From assembly GCA_032718475.1 (NCBI GenBank), contig JAUCBJ010001662.1, positions 1 through 45,940 on the forward strand: DNA of 45,940 bases, read 5' to 3'. Source of the stretch: Nemertoderma westbladi (taxonomy: Eukaryota > Xenacoelomorpha > Nemertodermatida > Nemertodermatidae). The notes under the pieces are model-generated. The model saw nothing but the letters and a program-made list of their open reading frames with translations, was not told where the DNA came from and did not search any database. The position numbers and the translations under genes are program-made. This document shows, one piece after another, positions 18,960-29,418 of the stretch; position 1 is the stretch's first letter, and every line of letters begins with the position of its first letter.

Positions 18960-20861
18960 AATTATTGCTGTTCAATCTATTCAAGGAAATTCGTTGAGAC
19001 ATAATTATCAGATTCTGCATTTTTAAACTTCTGTTTCTCGCTAAGTTCCTTTGTTTCGGCCTATATGCTATATTATTTTTTTTTAGAAAGATAACTCTTT
19101 AATTAGGGCCATTATGTCAATTATTTTCTTAAAAATAACTCAAAAATATCCCTAGTGTTATAAAATGCTATGGCTACTAAATTTCAAATTTTTTAATATC
19201 TATAGTAAACAAGTTTTTGAAATATAAATTAAACTTATATTTGTATTTTAGATAGATGATTTAGTTATTATGGTCCATTTTGCATATCATTGCGGTGAAT
19301 CAACCTGTTATTTCTATTTGCAAGTAAAGTTATTGTTGTTAAGGGTTGCTAAGTGATCTACATTAAATTTAGAGTACTTTTATTAGTATTTTAAATAGAA
19401 GTTGACAACTACCTGTTAATTGCTTTAGGCCTGGCAGCTGTTATATAAACCACGCCATATGAGTGGAGCGTTTTCTGTGTGCTGGTCCAATGAGGAGCGA
19501 GCAGCAATGCCCACTAAGCATTACCCGTAGTAATACATTGCAGCTAACCTCAGCTCAATATATTAGTTTTGGGGCCCAAATCCCATTATTATCTCAACTC
19601 AATTCTAACTTGATTCTTCCTTAGTTAATTTCTTGTCATTTATATTAGTTTTGAATTTGAGCAATATGTTTTGCGTATATTAGTATAGAAATTGTCCTTG
19701 TAATAATATGTCCTAAAATATATTATATTTGAAAGTCGGTTTAATGTTTTAATGGATTAATGTTTTGGAAACGCTACAGCTTACAGCGGCCTTGTTGGGG
19801 CGTATAGGGTAATTAGGCGAAGGGATGAGACGCCTCAACGCACATTGGAAATAGTCAAGGGAAGTATGGGGCTTATTTTGGGCTAACAGATCGGTTTTGG
19901 GGGGCTAAATGGGTTTCAATACGTCCTAAAGATATAGTACTGCTTCATAGGTAACAGTATAATAAATTGGGAAGGAATGAATAAATTCAGTTGTATTTCC
20001 CGTTTTGAACCTGACTTGTTTGTAAATAAATTATATACCGCAAGTCAATCGGAGATTAAACTAAATTGGGGGGATACGCGAGTAAAAATAGGTCTTGCTT
20101 GTGTACGTTTTCGGGGCAAATGTTTTGGGTTAGTTAGGTATCATCCTTCATTGGTCCATTTAGAAAACTACGGGATATTTGTAATATGTGCCAAGTTTAG
20201 CCATTGGGCATAACCTATAGATAAGAAAATTGTCCTTAGATAATTTGTACTATTCTAGAACGAGAGTGTAGTGTTACAGTACAGATCAGTCATTCTAGAA
20301 CTGTAAAATCGGTTTTCTAAGGAGGGATGGAATCCTGGTGAGTCTCAAACATTTCTGGCCTATTTTAAATTTAGGTTTATATTTTAATGCGGTAACAATC
20401 TGTAGTCAGGATTTTTTGGCTTATAAATCAAATATATATTTCGCATCTACACTTACTGTAAATTATAAAGGTGATAGTAACAGGTGCTATTACATTGAAG
20501 TCCTGGACCAGCGTTTTCCTTTGCTTGCGATAGATAATTAGTTTTCCCTGGCGGGGGAGTTTTTATTTCGAAATAAATTATATATTTTGCTGGAGGAATT
20601 TGAGATCGAAATTTTAGTTTATACTAAGATTGTGGATCGAAGATTCGTTGGATATTATTTGGTTCCTACGAATTCTACTGTACAAGTGTCCTATCAACAA
20701 CTTGGTTTGATGTGAGTGACTTTCGGACTAAACTGAAATTAGAAATTCTACACCCCAAATGTTGACGACCCCCTCCCTCCTCTAGCACATGCACCTCTAG
20801 CAGTAATTTCTTTCACAATTTATTTATTCGAATTCATTTAGAAACTGGATCATAAACTCAC
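18960..20861. other. Long intronic stretch, nothing firmly identified
   Basis: AT-rich. A TATATAAA box-like motif at 19441 is followed by GC-richer sequence (19460-19560), which could be an LTR or a promoter; no repeat partner was found. Frames 19977-20213 and 20338-20541 show no domains. Confidence 0.4.
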
Positions 20862-21572
20862 CATTTTCCTGTTCAAAAGCCAGACCCTCCTCATAAATGT
20901 CATTCAGATGTGTCAGAGTATAATAACAGCCGTAATATCGGACATGGGCGACATGCCCGAGCTGTTTTCTTGAATCCTTCTCATCAAATCCTATGTTGAA
21001 ATTGCTGGTCCTATCTGGAGGACATCTGCCAGTAAAATGAGAATCAAACAGTTTCGTTGTTACTACATTTGTCCCTACAATTCGACTATAAAGAAGTGTT
21101 TTTCCAGTCGCAGCATTGACCCCCACTGCAATCATGTACCACGTGCCAGTAGTGAGTGCATTATCTGCTGTCATTGATTGCGCGCCACCACAGCTGTACC
21201 ATAGGGAAGTCGGTTGAAGATAGTTCCATAAATGTGTACCTCTTTCGTTCTGACCACCATAACCTAATATAGGGCCAGCTTGGTTGCCTGGCTTAAAAAA
21301 TGCAACTATGGTGAAGGTGTTGTCCATTAACTGGTTAGCCGCATGTGGGAATGAAATGTATCCATTGGCAAATTCCATGGCTTGATTAACGATGCCACTT
21401 GGTCCAGGGACATATCTTACAGTGCCCTTTACGTTGTTAGTGTTTCCTGGGTGGTTATCATCTTGCGATTGGTAGGAAAGTGGTTTAGCAATTTCCAGTA
21501 TGTCATTTCCGACATAGTTGTTGTTCAATGGCCACCATGATCCATGGGGCACATAGTTTACACTACATGGAT
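20862..21572 (-). CDS. LamG-like (concanavalin-fold) domain exon A
   Basis: A minus-strand exon of 711 bp (237 codons), acceptor TTATTTCAG, donor GTGAGT, phase 1-1. The peptide opens DPCSVNYVPHGSWWPLNNN, then GIVNQAMEFANGYISFP, NTFTIVAFFK, WYMIAVGV and closes HVRYYGCYYT, the same jelly-roll pattern as exon B, with which it is paralogous. Predicted extracellular binding module. If it belongs to the same gene, it lies 5' of exon B across a 9-kb intron holding a LINE and MITEs. The first 107 bp and the acceptor are tandemly duplicated just upstream (21573-22125), so the assembly should be checked here. Confidence 0.85.
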
Positions 21573-21976
21573 CTGAAATAATAAAAAATATGATATAAAA
21601 AGTTGAGTCGAAATTGTAGCTTTTTGCGATTGGGATAAAAGTGGTTTAGCAATTTCCAATATACCATTTCCGACATAGTTGTTGTTCAATGACCACCATG
21701 ATCCATGGGGCACATAGTTTACACAACATGGATGGTGGGGGGGGGGGGGGGGGGGGGGGACTGGACGCAATACAAATTCATCCCTCTCAAAGGGAAATTC
21801 GACGCAAATGACAGCTGATTATTCTCAAAAATAAAACTGTAACCTGTTTTATTGTGCTTAGTTTATTTTTTTTGGTTCAAATAACGTGCCACTTTAACCT
21901 GCTCCTTCCCTAAATTGAGAATTTAACATTGAGGCGGGATATTAATTCGCCAAGGCCGGATTTGCGTCCAGTTTCC

Positions 21977-22013
<37 letters not shown>

Positions 22014-22125
22014 TTTCTTTAAATATGATATCAAAAGTTGCGTCGAAATTGTAGTTCTTTGCGATTGCGAGAAAAGTGGTTTAGCAATTTCCAATATGTC
22101 ATTTCCGGCACGAGTTGTTATTCAA
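21465..22125 (-). repeat. 161-bp tandem triplication of the start of LamG exon A
   Basis: Copy 1 (from 21465) is the live exon start plus acceptor and about 50 bp of intron. Copy 2 begins at 21626, exactly 161 bp on, and still reads VNYVPHGSWW-like coding (21626-21733). Copy 3 begins at 22061 and is cut at about 22125. Subtracting the 277-bp poly-G/poly-C insert in copy 2 restores a similar period. In copy 2 the acceptor AG is replaced by the insert, so only copy 1 is spliceable. Confidence 0.8.
21737..22013. mobile_element. Small element with poly-G / poly-C termini and TIRs
   Basis: Starts with 23 G, then GACTGGACGCAA, and ends TTGCGTCCAGTTTCCT plus 36 C. The ends are inverted repeats of each other (12 bp plus the homopolymers). 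The interior (about 200 bp) is non-coding. It interrupts copy 2 of the exon-start duplication, which shows it is a real insertion. No superfamily assigned. Confidence 0.6.
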
Positions 22126-22371
22126 TCAATCTGCGACACGCCGACTTTAGGGCATTCATCATTACAATTATTAAACTGGATAAGTACTGTTTTATTTGCC
22201 CCGGTGAACTTACGTTGAAAAAAGGTTTACAGTTTTAATCGATTAATTTCTGCCTTCTAGGGCCATCATCACGATAAATAATTACGGTTACTTTATTTAC
22301 ATGTTACGTAGACAGGCAGTTACAATATAAAATTAATGTACAAAGTTCATACCTACACCTAAGATGCACTG
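22126..22371. other. Short non-coding spacer before the BEL/Pao element
   Basis: Runs from the truncated third exon-start copy to the LTR target duplication. No coding region was recognised; the open frame crossing it (22038-22238) overlaps the duplication on the antisense strand. Confidence 0.5.
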
Positions 22372-22376
22372 ACGGG

Positions 22377-22620
22377 TGTCGTAAATATTGTACTATTACG
22401 AGTTCAAACTGATAGTATGATCTAAGTTCCCTTACTTTTTCTTGTTACTTAGTATTTCGGTGTTGGGTGATGTATTGATGTATGCAGTGATATACTGCTG
22501 TATTGAGCTGTGTACCTGGTACCGGTCTCATGTAAACCTTTTGTACTTATTATATATATTATATAGCAATAATATGAGAACTGCAACTGCGACCATTCTG
22601 CCATTATGGATATTTTAACA
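22377..22620 (+). repeat. 5' LTR of the BEL/Pao element
   Basis: 244 bp, starting TGTCGTAAAT and ending TATTTTAACA (TG...CA). I find no difference from 29109-29352. An AT-rich TATATATTATATAGCAA segment (about 22550) could hold the core promoter. Confidence 0.95.
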
Positions 22621-22631
22621 TGGTAGCAGAG
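22621..22631 (+). other. Primer-binding site
   Basis: TGGTAGCAGAG directly after the LTR CA complements the 3' end of initiator tRNA-Met (CTCTGCTACCA) for 11 nt. The tRNA identity is inferred from general knowledge of that tRNA. Confidence 0.65.
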
Positions 22632-23027
22632 CGTGGTTAGTGTTTTCATTCCAAAATTAGATGCGACTCCAGGACTCTCCATAATGGCAAGAAATCCGAA
22701 TATTGCTAATACGCTGACAGCCAAGATCGATACTGCTGTACTGGTAGGCAGACGATAACCAGCTGGGATGATGACCGGCCGACCAGTCCACGCAGTGCCT
22801 GGTAATTAATAAACTGAACCGAATACTGGAATACGATACTAGCATACCGGTCTGACGGTACCTGGGTACTGCTGAATAATCTGATATTTGCGAACCGGTA
22901 CCGGTACTGACTGCGATACCGATACCGGCAACCGATATACTGAATTCAGATTTTTTGCGGTACTTTTTTCTGGTTAGGCTGTTAGGCCTGTATGGTAGGC
23001 CTAAGGGCTGTGCTGCTGTGAGTTACA

Positions 23028-25710
23028 ATGAGTACCGGAACCGCTGCCCCTGCCACTAGGGTTAAAGATAAAACTCTAGGAGGGAAGAAAGATGAAACAA
23101 TACATTACTGTGGTGGGAAAAGCAGAAAGTGTGTGAATAAAATATCAAACAATAATTTGCGATTTATGCAAACAATTCTGGTGTGTTAAATGTGTTAATG
23201 ACGATTATCCGAATTCTTTACCCGATTCTTTGTACAATAACCTACCAGATGAGTTTGAGTGGAGTTGTTCCGAATGTTCTACATTAAGTCTACCACAATG
23301 TTTAATAGTAAATGAAGTTTTTGATGAGAAAAGTTTACGTAAATTTGGATGTGAAATCGAATTTTCCGATGAGTTTAATAGATTATTAATCCATAAAAGG
23401 CAAGGAAAAAATAAAAAGCGCACTGAGCCCTTAACCTTAAGTGATAACGAGTATTGTAATGAGAACAGTGCGAAACTGAATGACAACAGTGATAAGCGAC
23501 AGAATGATGAAATTATTAAATTATTATCAAACCAATTACATCAACAAATGCTATTTATGGATCAGATGAGGCGAGACCAAATATTAGCTCAAGAAATACA
23601 TAGAGAAGAATTGAAACGAATGATAGGTTCACAAGAGATTGATCGTGAGCATACCCGAGAAATAATGAGAGAAATGATGAGCCAAAATTCGAGTAGCGAA
23701 ATGAGGCATAGTGATATGCGATTTGGACACCAAGGGGTGAGTGTGCCTAGTTCATCTACGAGGTCAAGAATTAAACTTCCGAAAATTGATTTACCTATAT
23801 TTTATGGTGATCAGTTGAAATGGCTAGGCTGGTGGACTTCATTTAAAACAGCAATACATGAACATTCTGAGTTATCAGGTGGTGAAAAACTAACTTATTT
23901 ACGCATGAGCTGTAAAGGAAAGGCATTTGCAGCGATTGAAGGTTTTGAAGTTACTGAATCAAATTACAATAAGGCTATAGATAAACTTACTGAACAATTT
24001 GGTAGACTGGAGGTTCAAATACGAGCTCATTATGACTGTTTATACTCCATACAGTGTCAGAGCAACCCTTCTACTAAACAGTTACGAAAATTTACTGACA
24101 CGATTGAACTACACTTACAACAAATGGAGTCCCTTGGGGAAGATGTCGAGCAACGGTCACTATTGTCTTTCCTTTTAGGGAAAGTGCCAAGAGATATAAT
24201 GGAAAAGTTAAGTAAACAAAAGGACAGGAAGGTTGAATGGTCTATGGAAAAATTCCGAGAGGCCATAAATGAGCTAATTCTACTCCGAGAGGATTTACTT
24301 CTGCAAAGTGGTATTTCAAAAACAACCGAGAGCAATTATGATTCAACAGGGCATAGTCATAATTATCATGATAACAGTGATATTAGATATGGCCGCAGTG
24401 ACAGCCGGAGTAAGTATAATGATAGGAGAGATGCTAGGCATATAGGTTATTATAAACGAAATAATTCAGGAAATTATCTATCGGAACGAAGTGTTCCATC
24501 CACAACAGAAACATTAATAACTAATTCTGTATGGTCTAAAACAAACAATAGTTGCCCATACTGCCAAGGTGAGCATTGGGCAGATGAGTGTCAACAGTAT
24601 AGTACTGTTGATGAACGTAAGGAGAAACTGGGATCAAACTGCCATCTGTGTTTAGGTAAGGGACACTTCAGACATCAGTGTAGAAAGCATTCTAGATGTT
24701 GGTATTGTGGGATGAATAACCATCATCATAGGAGTCTTTGTATAAAGCGAACAGAGAAACAAAATGACTCAATGCATAATAGTAGTAATAAGATAAAAAC
24801 AAATACAAATGATGCATCAAAAATAAAACCTAAATATGGAGGTCAACCACATACTTTAGTTACTGAAAGTAAAGAATGTGATGTAGCAATGAAAACGGCC
24901 ATTTCTACAGTTTTTAATCCTATGAATGGCAATGAGGCAGAGACGATAATATTTTTGGATTCAGGAAGCAAAAGAAGTTACATATCAGAAAGTTTAAGAC
25001 GAAAACTAAAAATAACTAACACTGAACGATATGAAACATTTTTATTGTGTACATTTGGGTCTGAGAGAATAAAGACTCAAATACTTCCAATTATTAAAAT
25101 GGGAATTATACCAAAATTCGGTCATACACAAACTATAGAATTTGCTGTAGTGCCACAGATAACAGGAACTGTTGGGCGTTTCGCCATCGATGAAGTTTTA
25201 GAAGCTGAATTAAAACAAAAGGTCAACTACCTAGCTGATAACTCACGAGATAGAAATTATCAAATGGAAGTTTTGATTGGAAATGATTATTATGATGAGT
25301 TTATAAACACAAAACGAATTCAAGTTAATGATGGTTTGTGCCTTCTAGAATCTAAATTTGGTTGGATCTTATCAGGTCGAGTGGAAGTTATTAATTTACA
25401 GAAGGATAACCAGTCAATGATGACATTACTATGTCATAACTCAATACTAAATGACCAATGTGAATATGTGGATAAGGTATTAGAGAAACCTAATATTGAA
25501 CTGTTCTGGAACCTAGAAACCCTTGGAATAAAGGAATCATGTGTAGCCAATGATGATGATAAGGCACTAAGGCAATTTAACAACTCTATAATCTTTGAAA
25601 ATGGACGTTTTGTTACTTGGCCATGGCGAGAAGATTTTGCAAGAGATCTACCCGACAACTATGAATTATGCCTAGGTCAATTAAAATCTGTACATAAAAA
25701 CGACTATTGA
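23028..25710 (+). pseudogene. BEL/Pao gag and protease region
   Basis: An ATG at 23028 opens a frame that stops after about 50 codons; the main frame is open from 23137 to 25710 (826 codons from 23230), so one indel separates them. The N-terminal part has a PHD-like Cys cluster (CDLC...CVKC...WSCSEC, 23158-23277). Then come a charged coiled-coil stretch, a DUF1759-like segment (about 23780-24330, LPKIDLPIFYGD...), three zinc knuckles (24553 CPYCQGEHWADEC, 24640 CHLCLGKGHFRHQC, 24697 CWYCGMNNHHHRSLC) and a retropepsin-like LDSGS (24955). The gag packages RNA and the protease matures the polyprotein. The frame ends at the start of RT by a further shift. Confidence 0.88.
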
Positions 25711-26821
25711 ATGATAGAAAATTATTAGCTGATTATGATAATATTATAAAAGATCAAATATCGGAAGGGATTGTTGAAGAAGTTGAAATGAAAAAGGAAA
25801 ATTCTGCAAATTTGAAACATTATATCCCACATCATGCTGTGGTTAAACCAGATAAGGAAACCACAAAGGTACGAATTGTTTACAATGCAAGTGCTAAAAC
25901 AAAAAAGGGAAATAAGAGCCTCAATGAGTGCCTTTATTCAGGACCAGTTTTATTAGAAAACTTATGTGGTGTACTTTTACGATTTCGGATAAAACCAATT
26001 GCTATATTAGCAGATATAGAAAAGGCATTTTTGCAGGTTGGACTGTAAGTTCCAGATAGGGATGTGACGAGATTTATATGGTTGAAAGACTCAAATAGAA
26101 CATGTACTTCAGATAATATAATGGTCTTACGATTTACGAGAGTTCCATTTGGAGTTGTTACAAGCTTGTTTCTATTATTGGCTGTAATAATATTCCACCT
26201 GAATACATTGGGAACTAAAGTTGCACTGCAAATTAAAGATAAAACTTATATGCAGATAACATTGCTACTGGGGTAGATAGTGTTAAGGAAGCGAAGGAGT
26301 TTTATTCTGAAGCAAAGAATATATTTAAAGAAGCATCTATGAATTTACGAAGTTGGCAATCCAATAGCAAAGAATTAAGAGACATTGTGAATCCAGAAGA
26401 TCGATCGATTGCTGAAATTATCAAAGTGTTAGGCCTATGTTGGAATGTCAATGATGATACATTTTCAATATCAAAATTTAAAATGTTGAAACCAGATGAG
26501 TGGACGAAAAGGTTGGCTTGGAAAGCACATTCTAGTGTATTTGACCCTCTTGGATTTTTTGCACCAGTATTGCTTCGAACAAAACTGTTTCTACAAAGGT
26601 TATGGAAAGAAAAACTTGATTGGGACGCACGATTTTCGATTGCACAGTCAGTAGAGTGGAATAAATTACTAGATAGTATAGTTAATATCAATGCGGTAAA
26701 ACTAAATAGAAGTTTCTGTGCTGCTGTTGCAAATAACTACCGATTGATTATATGGATTTGGAGATGCTTCTGCCCAGGCTTATGCAACATGTGTATTTCT
26801 GGTGAAAGAATATGCAAATGA
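25707..26821 (+). pseudogene. BEL/Pao reverse transcriptase, broken
   Basis: The first piece (25707-26048) contains KVRIVYNAS and ADIEKAFLQV with the first catalytic Asp, then hits an in-frame TAA. The same frame resumes (26064-26276) with VPFGVV but goes out of frame before the active-site box. The box is readable in the next frame as YADN (about 26249-26260); BEL/Pao elements often use a YVDD or YVDN variant. The remaining connection domain runs to about 26745 (SVFDPLGFFAPV). At least one stop and two shifts mean no active RT is made from this copy. Confidence 0.85.
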
Positions 26822-27371
26822 ATGTAACAAATTATGTTATGAACCACTGTTGGTGTTTGCTAAAAGTCGACTGATAGAACCAAAGAAACACCAATCAACA
26901 AAACAGCAACCATCAATTCCAAGACTTGAACTTCTTGGCATGTGGATAACATCAAATGCTGTAACTTTCTGCAAAAATCAACTTCGAAATATCCAGATTG
27001 TTGATACTATTATATTTTCTGACTCACTATGTGTACTTTATTGGCTGAAATCTAAGAAGCAAATAGGGGCATTTGTAGATAGACGACTGCATGATATTCG
27101 AAATACTGGTTACGAATTCAGATATGTTATTTCAAAGGACAACCCTTCAGATATTGCAAGTCGAGGTTGTTCCATTGACGAATTGATTGACAATAAGATT
27201 TGGTGGAAGGGGCCAGAGTGGCTTTCATGTGACCCGAATGAGTGGGAGTCAACAAAACTTCCTCCAATAACACCCGAGTATATTAAACTATGTGATGAGG
27301 CGTCAAAACCGGCAAAGGAGTTATACAGTATGTCATTACTTGCCCATCCTCAGAAAAAAACAAGAATATAG
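26745..27371 (+). pseudogene. BEL/Pao RNase H domain
   Basis: After another shift the frame shows GFGDASAQAYA (catalytic Asp), IPRLELLGMWI (catalytic Glu), FSDSLCVLYWL (catalytic Asp) and NPSDIASRG near the end of the domain. RNase H removes template RNA during reverse transcription. The frame ends prematurely at 27371 by a shift in an A7 run (27353-27359). Confidence 0.83.
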
Positions 27372-29040
27372 AGAGAACACTGAATGGAAATTTTTAGAAG
27401 AATTTGGAAACAAATATTCAAATCTGTCAAATGCGATTCGGGTAATGGTTTACATTTTACGGTTCATTACTCCAAAATCTAAACGTTTGCAGATAAATAA
27501 TGATCTTGTTATGAACTGTATTGTTTCTGAAGAAATTAAATTAGCAGAAACAAAACTAATACATCTTATACAAATTCAACATTTCGGCGACATGATACAT
27601 GCAATTAACCATAATGAGACGAACGAGTTGAAGCGAGCATTAGGTTGTTTTATTGATGATGATGATATTATTCGATGCAGGGGATGATTCACTTATGCTG
27701 AACCATTAAATGGTTTCCCAATATTACTCCCGAAAAGATCATGGTTTACAAAATTATTGGTAGAAAGAGTACATAAATTAAACTTCCATGTTGGTGTATC
27801 ACATACTTTGGCTTTAGTTAGAAGACATTTTTGGATAATACATGGAAGATCTGTTGTTCGATCAATATTATTGAAATGTATAATGTGTAAAAAGGTAGAT
27901 GGGCAATCATATAAACTTCCTCCGATAGCTCCATTGCCAAAGGAGCATATTATGAGATCACTTCCCTTTGAATATTCTGGATTGGATTATATGGGACCAC
28001 TACTCGGAAGAAACGATGCAAACGAAGTCCAAAAGATTTGGATTTGTCTGTTTACATGCATGGCTACTCGAGGTGTTAGATTGGAATTAGTTCGAGACCA
28101 AGGAACTGAAGAGTTTTTATTTTGTTTTAGGCGATTTAAAGCGAGATCAGGGAAGATATCAATGTTCATATCTGATAATGCTTCTCAATTTAAACTGGCA
28201 CGATCTGTATTGGAAGCTGTGTTAAGTGACGGCATAAAGTGGCGATTTATCCCTGAAATGTCCCCTTGGATGGGTGGCTTTTACGAAAGGCTTATTGGCT
28301 TGATAAAAAAGATCTTAAAGAAATTACTACGAAAGACGTGCTTGACTATAAGGCAACTTGAATGCCTGTTATTAGAAATTGAACCTATAATAAATAGTCG
28401 ACCTCTGCTATATGTAGGAAATGATATAGACTCAGGGTATACTTTATGTCCAAATGATTTCTTAGGTGCATTTTTAGAATGTGGATCCTATGAAGATGTA
28501 TTAAGAGATTCAAATTATCAACCAGCCATTCCGACACTTAAGGAAAGTTTGATTAGTGCATGGACTCATGGAAAGGAACATATTGATTCTGTCTGGAAAG
28601 CTTTCTATGACGAATATTTACATAGTCTCCAAGAGCGAACACAAACTGACCATAAGGGTAGAAAGGGACAGTTGGTAGATAAACCACAAATTGGAGATAT
28701 TGTTTTGATAAAGGATGATGGGCCACGAGGACGTTGGAAACTGGCAGTTATTGATTCTTTGAACACCAGTAATGATGAAGAAGTTAGAAGAGCTGTTGTG
28801 AGATTCATTATCGAGAATAAAAGGAAGGTAAAAGTAAGTCGAGTAACTCGACCAATTAACATGTTGTTTCCATTGGAATTAAACGAGAGATGTATTGAAC
28901 CAAACTCTGTGATGAATAAGAATACTAACTGTTCTGATTCCCGCATTTCAAAACATACCACTAATGACCGTGAATGTCAACGACCTAAAAGAAAAGCTGC
29001 GGAGAGAGCTAAGAAATTAATAGCGGAAGGATTGTGTTAG
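27292..29040 (+). pseudogene. BEL/Pao integrase, one in-frame stop
   Basis: The frame continues through the linker (27292-27687), has TGA at 27685 and then runs intact from 27688 to TAG at 29040. It contains the H2C2 zinc-binding domain (HKLNFHVGVSH ... CIMCKK), the rve catalytic core with SGLDYMGPLLG, FISDNASQF and GGFYERLIG (the D,D,E residues) and a DUF5641-like tail (GDIVLIKDDGPRGRWKLAVI). It inserts the cDNA with a 5-bp stagger, consistent with the ACGGG duplication. From 27757 the integrase-encoding part is itself undamaged. Confidence 0.88.
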
Positions 29041-29108
29041 TAGAAATAAATTAAACTTAAATCAAGACAAAGTCATCACTGGTCCGGTAGTATTTCCTTT
29101 CGTGGGAG

Positions 29109-29352
29109 TGTCGTAAATATTGTACTATTACGAGTTCAAACTGATAGTATGATCTAAGTTCCCTTACTTTTTCTTGTTACTTAGTATTTCGGTGTTGGGT
29201 GATGTATTGATGTATGCAGTGATATACTGCTGTATTGAGCTGTGTACCTGGTACCGGTCTCATGTAAACCTTTTGTACTTATTATATATATTATATAGCA
29301 ATAATATGAGAACTGCAACTGCGACCATTCTGCCATTATGGATATTTTAACA
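29109..29352 (+). repeat. 3' LTR of the BEL/Pao element
   Basis: 244 bp, reading identical to the 5' LTR. It is preceded by a short purine tract GTGGGAG (29102-29108), a weak polypurine primer candidate, and followed by the ACGGG duplication. Confidence 0.95.
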
Positions 29353-29418
29353 ACGGGTCAGCACAGTCAGACAATGCAATACTGACTAGATACCGGTAGC
29401 GTAGGCCCAAAAGGTTAA

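Larger units (their letters stand above)
22377..29352 (+). mobile_element. Complete BEL/Pao LTR retrotransposon, coding-defective
   Basis: A 6,976-bp element bounded by 244-bp LTRs and a perfect 5-bp target duplication ACGGG (22372-22376 and 29353-29357). Order: 5' LTR, primer-binding site, gag with zinc knuckles, protease, RT, RNase H, integrase, short purine tract, 3' LTR. Gag before PR-RT-RH-IN, a DUF1759-like gag segment, and the integrase tail place it in BEL/Pao (ICTV Belpaoviridae). Several frameshifts and stops break gag-pol although the LTRs look identical. It lies upstream of LamG exon A on the opposite strand. Confidence 0.93.

Noticed and set aside
19441-19700. LTR or promoter suggested by TATATAAA
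   Set aside because: No second LTR copy, primer-binding site or target duplication could be found, so it is mentioned only within the stretch description.
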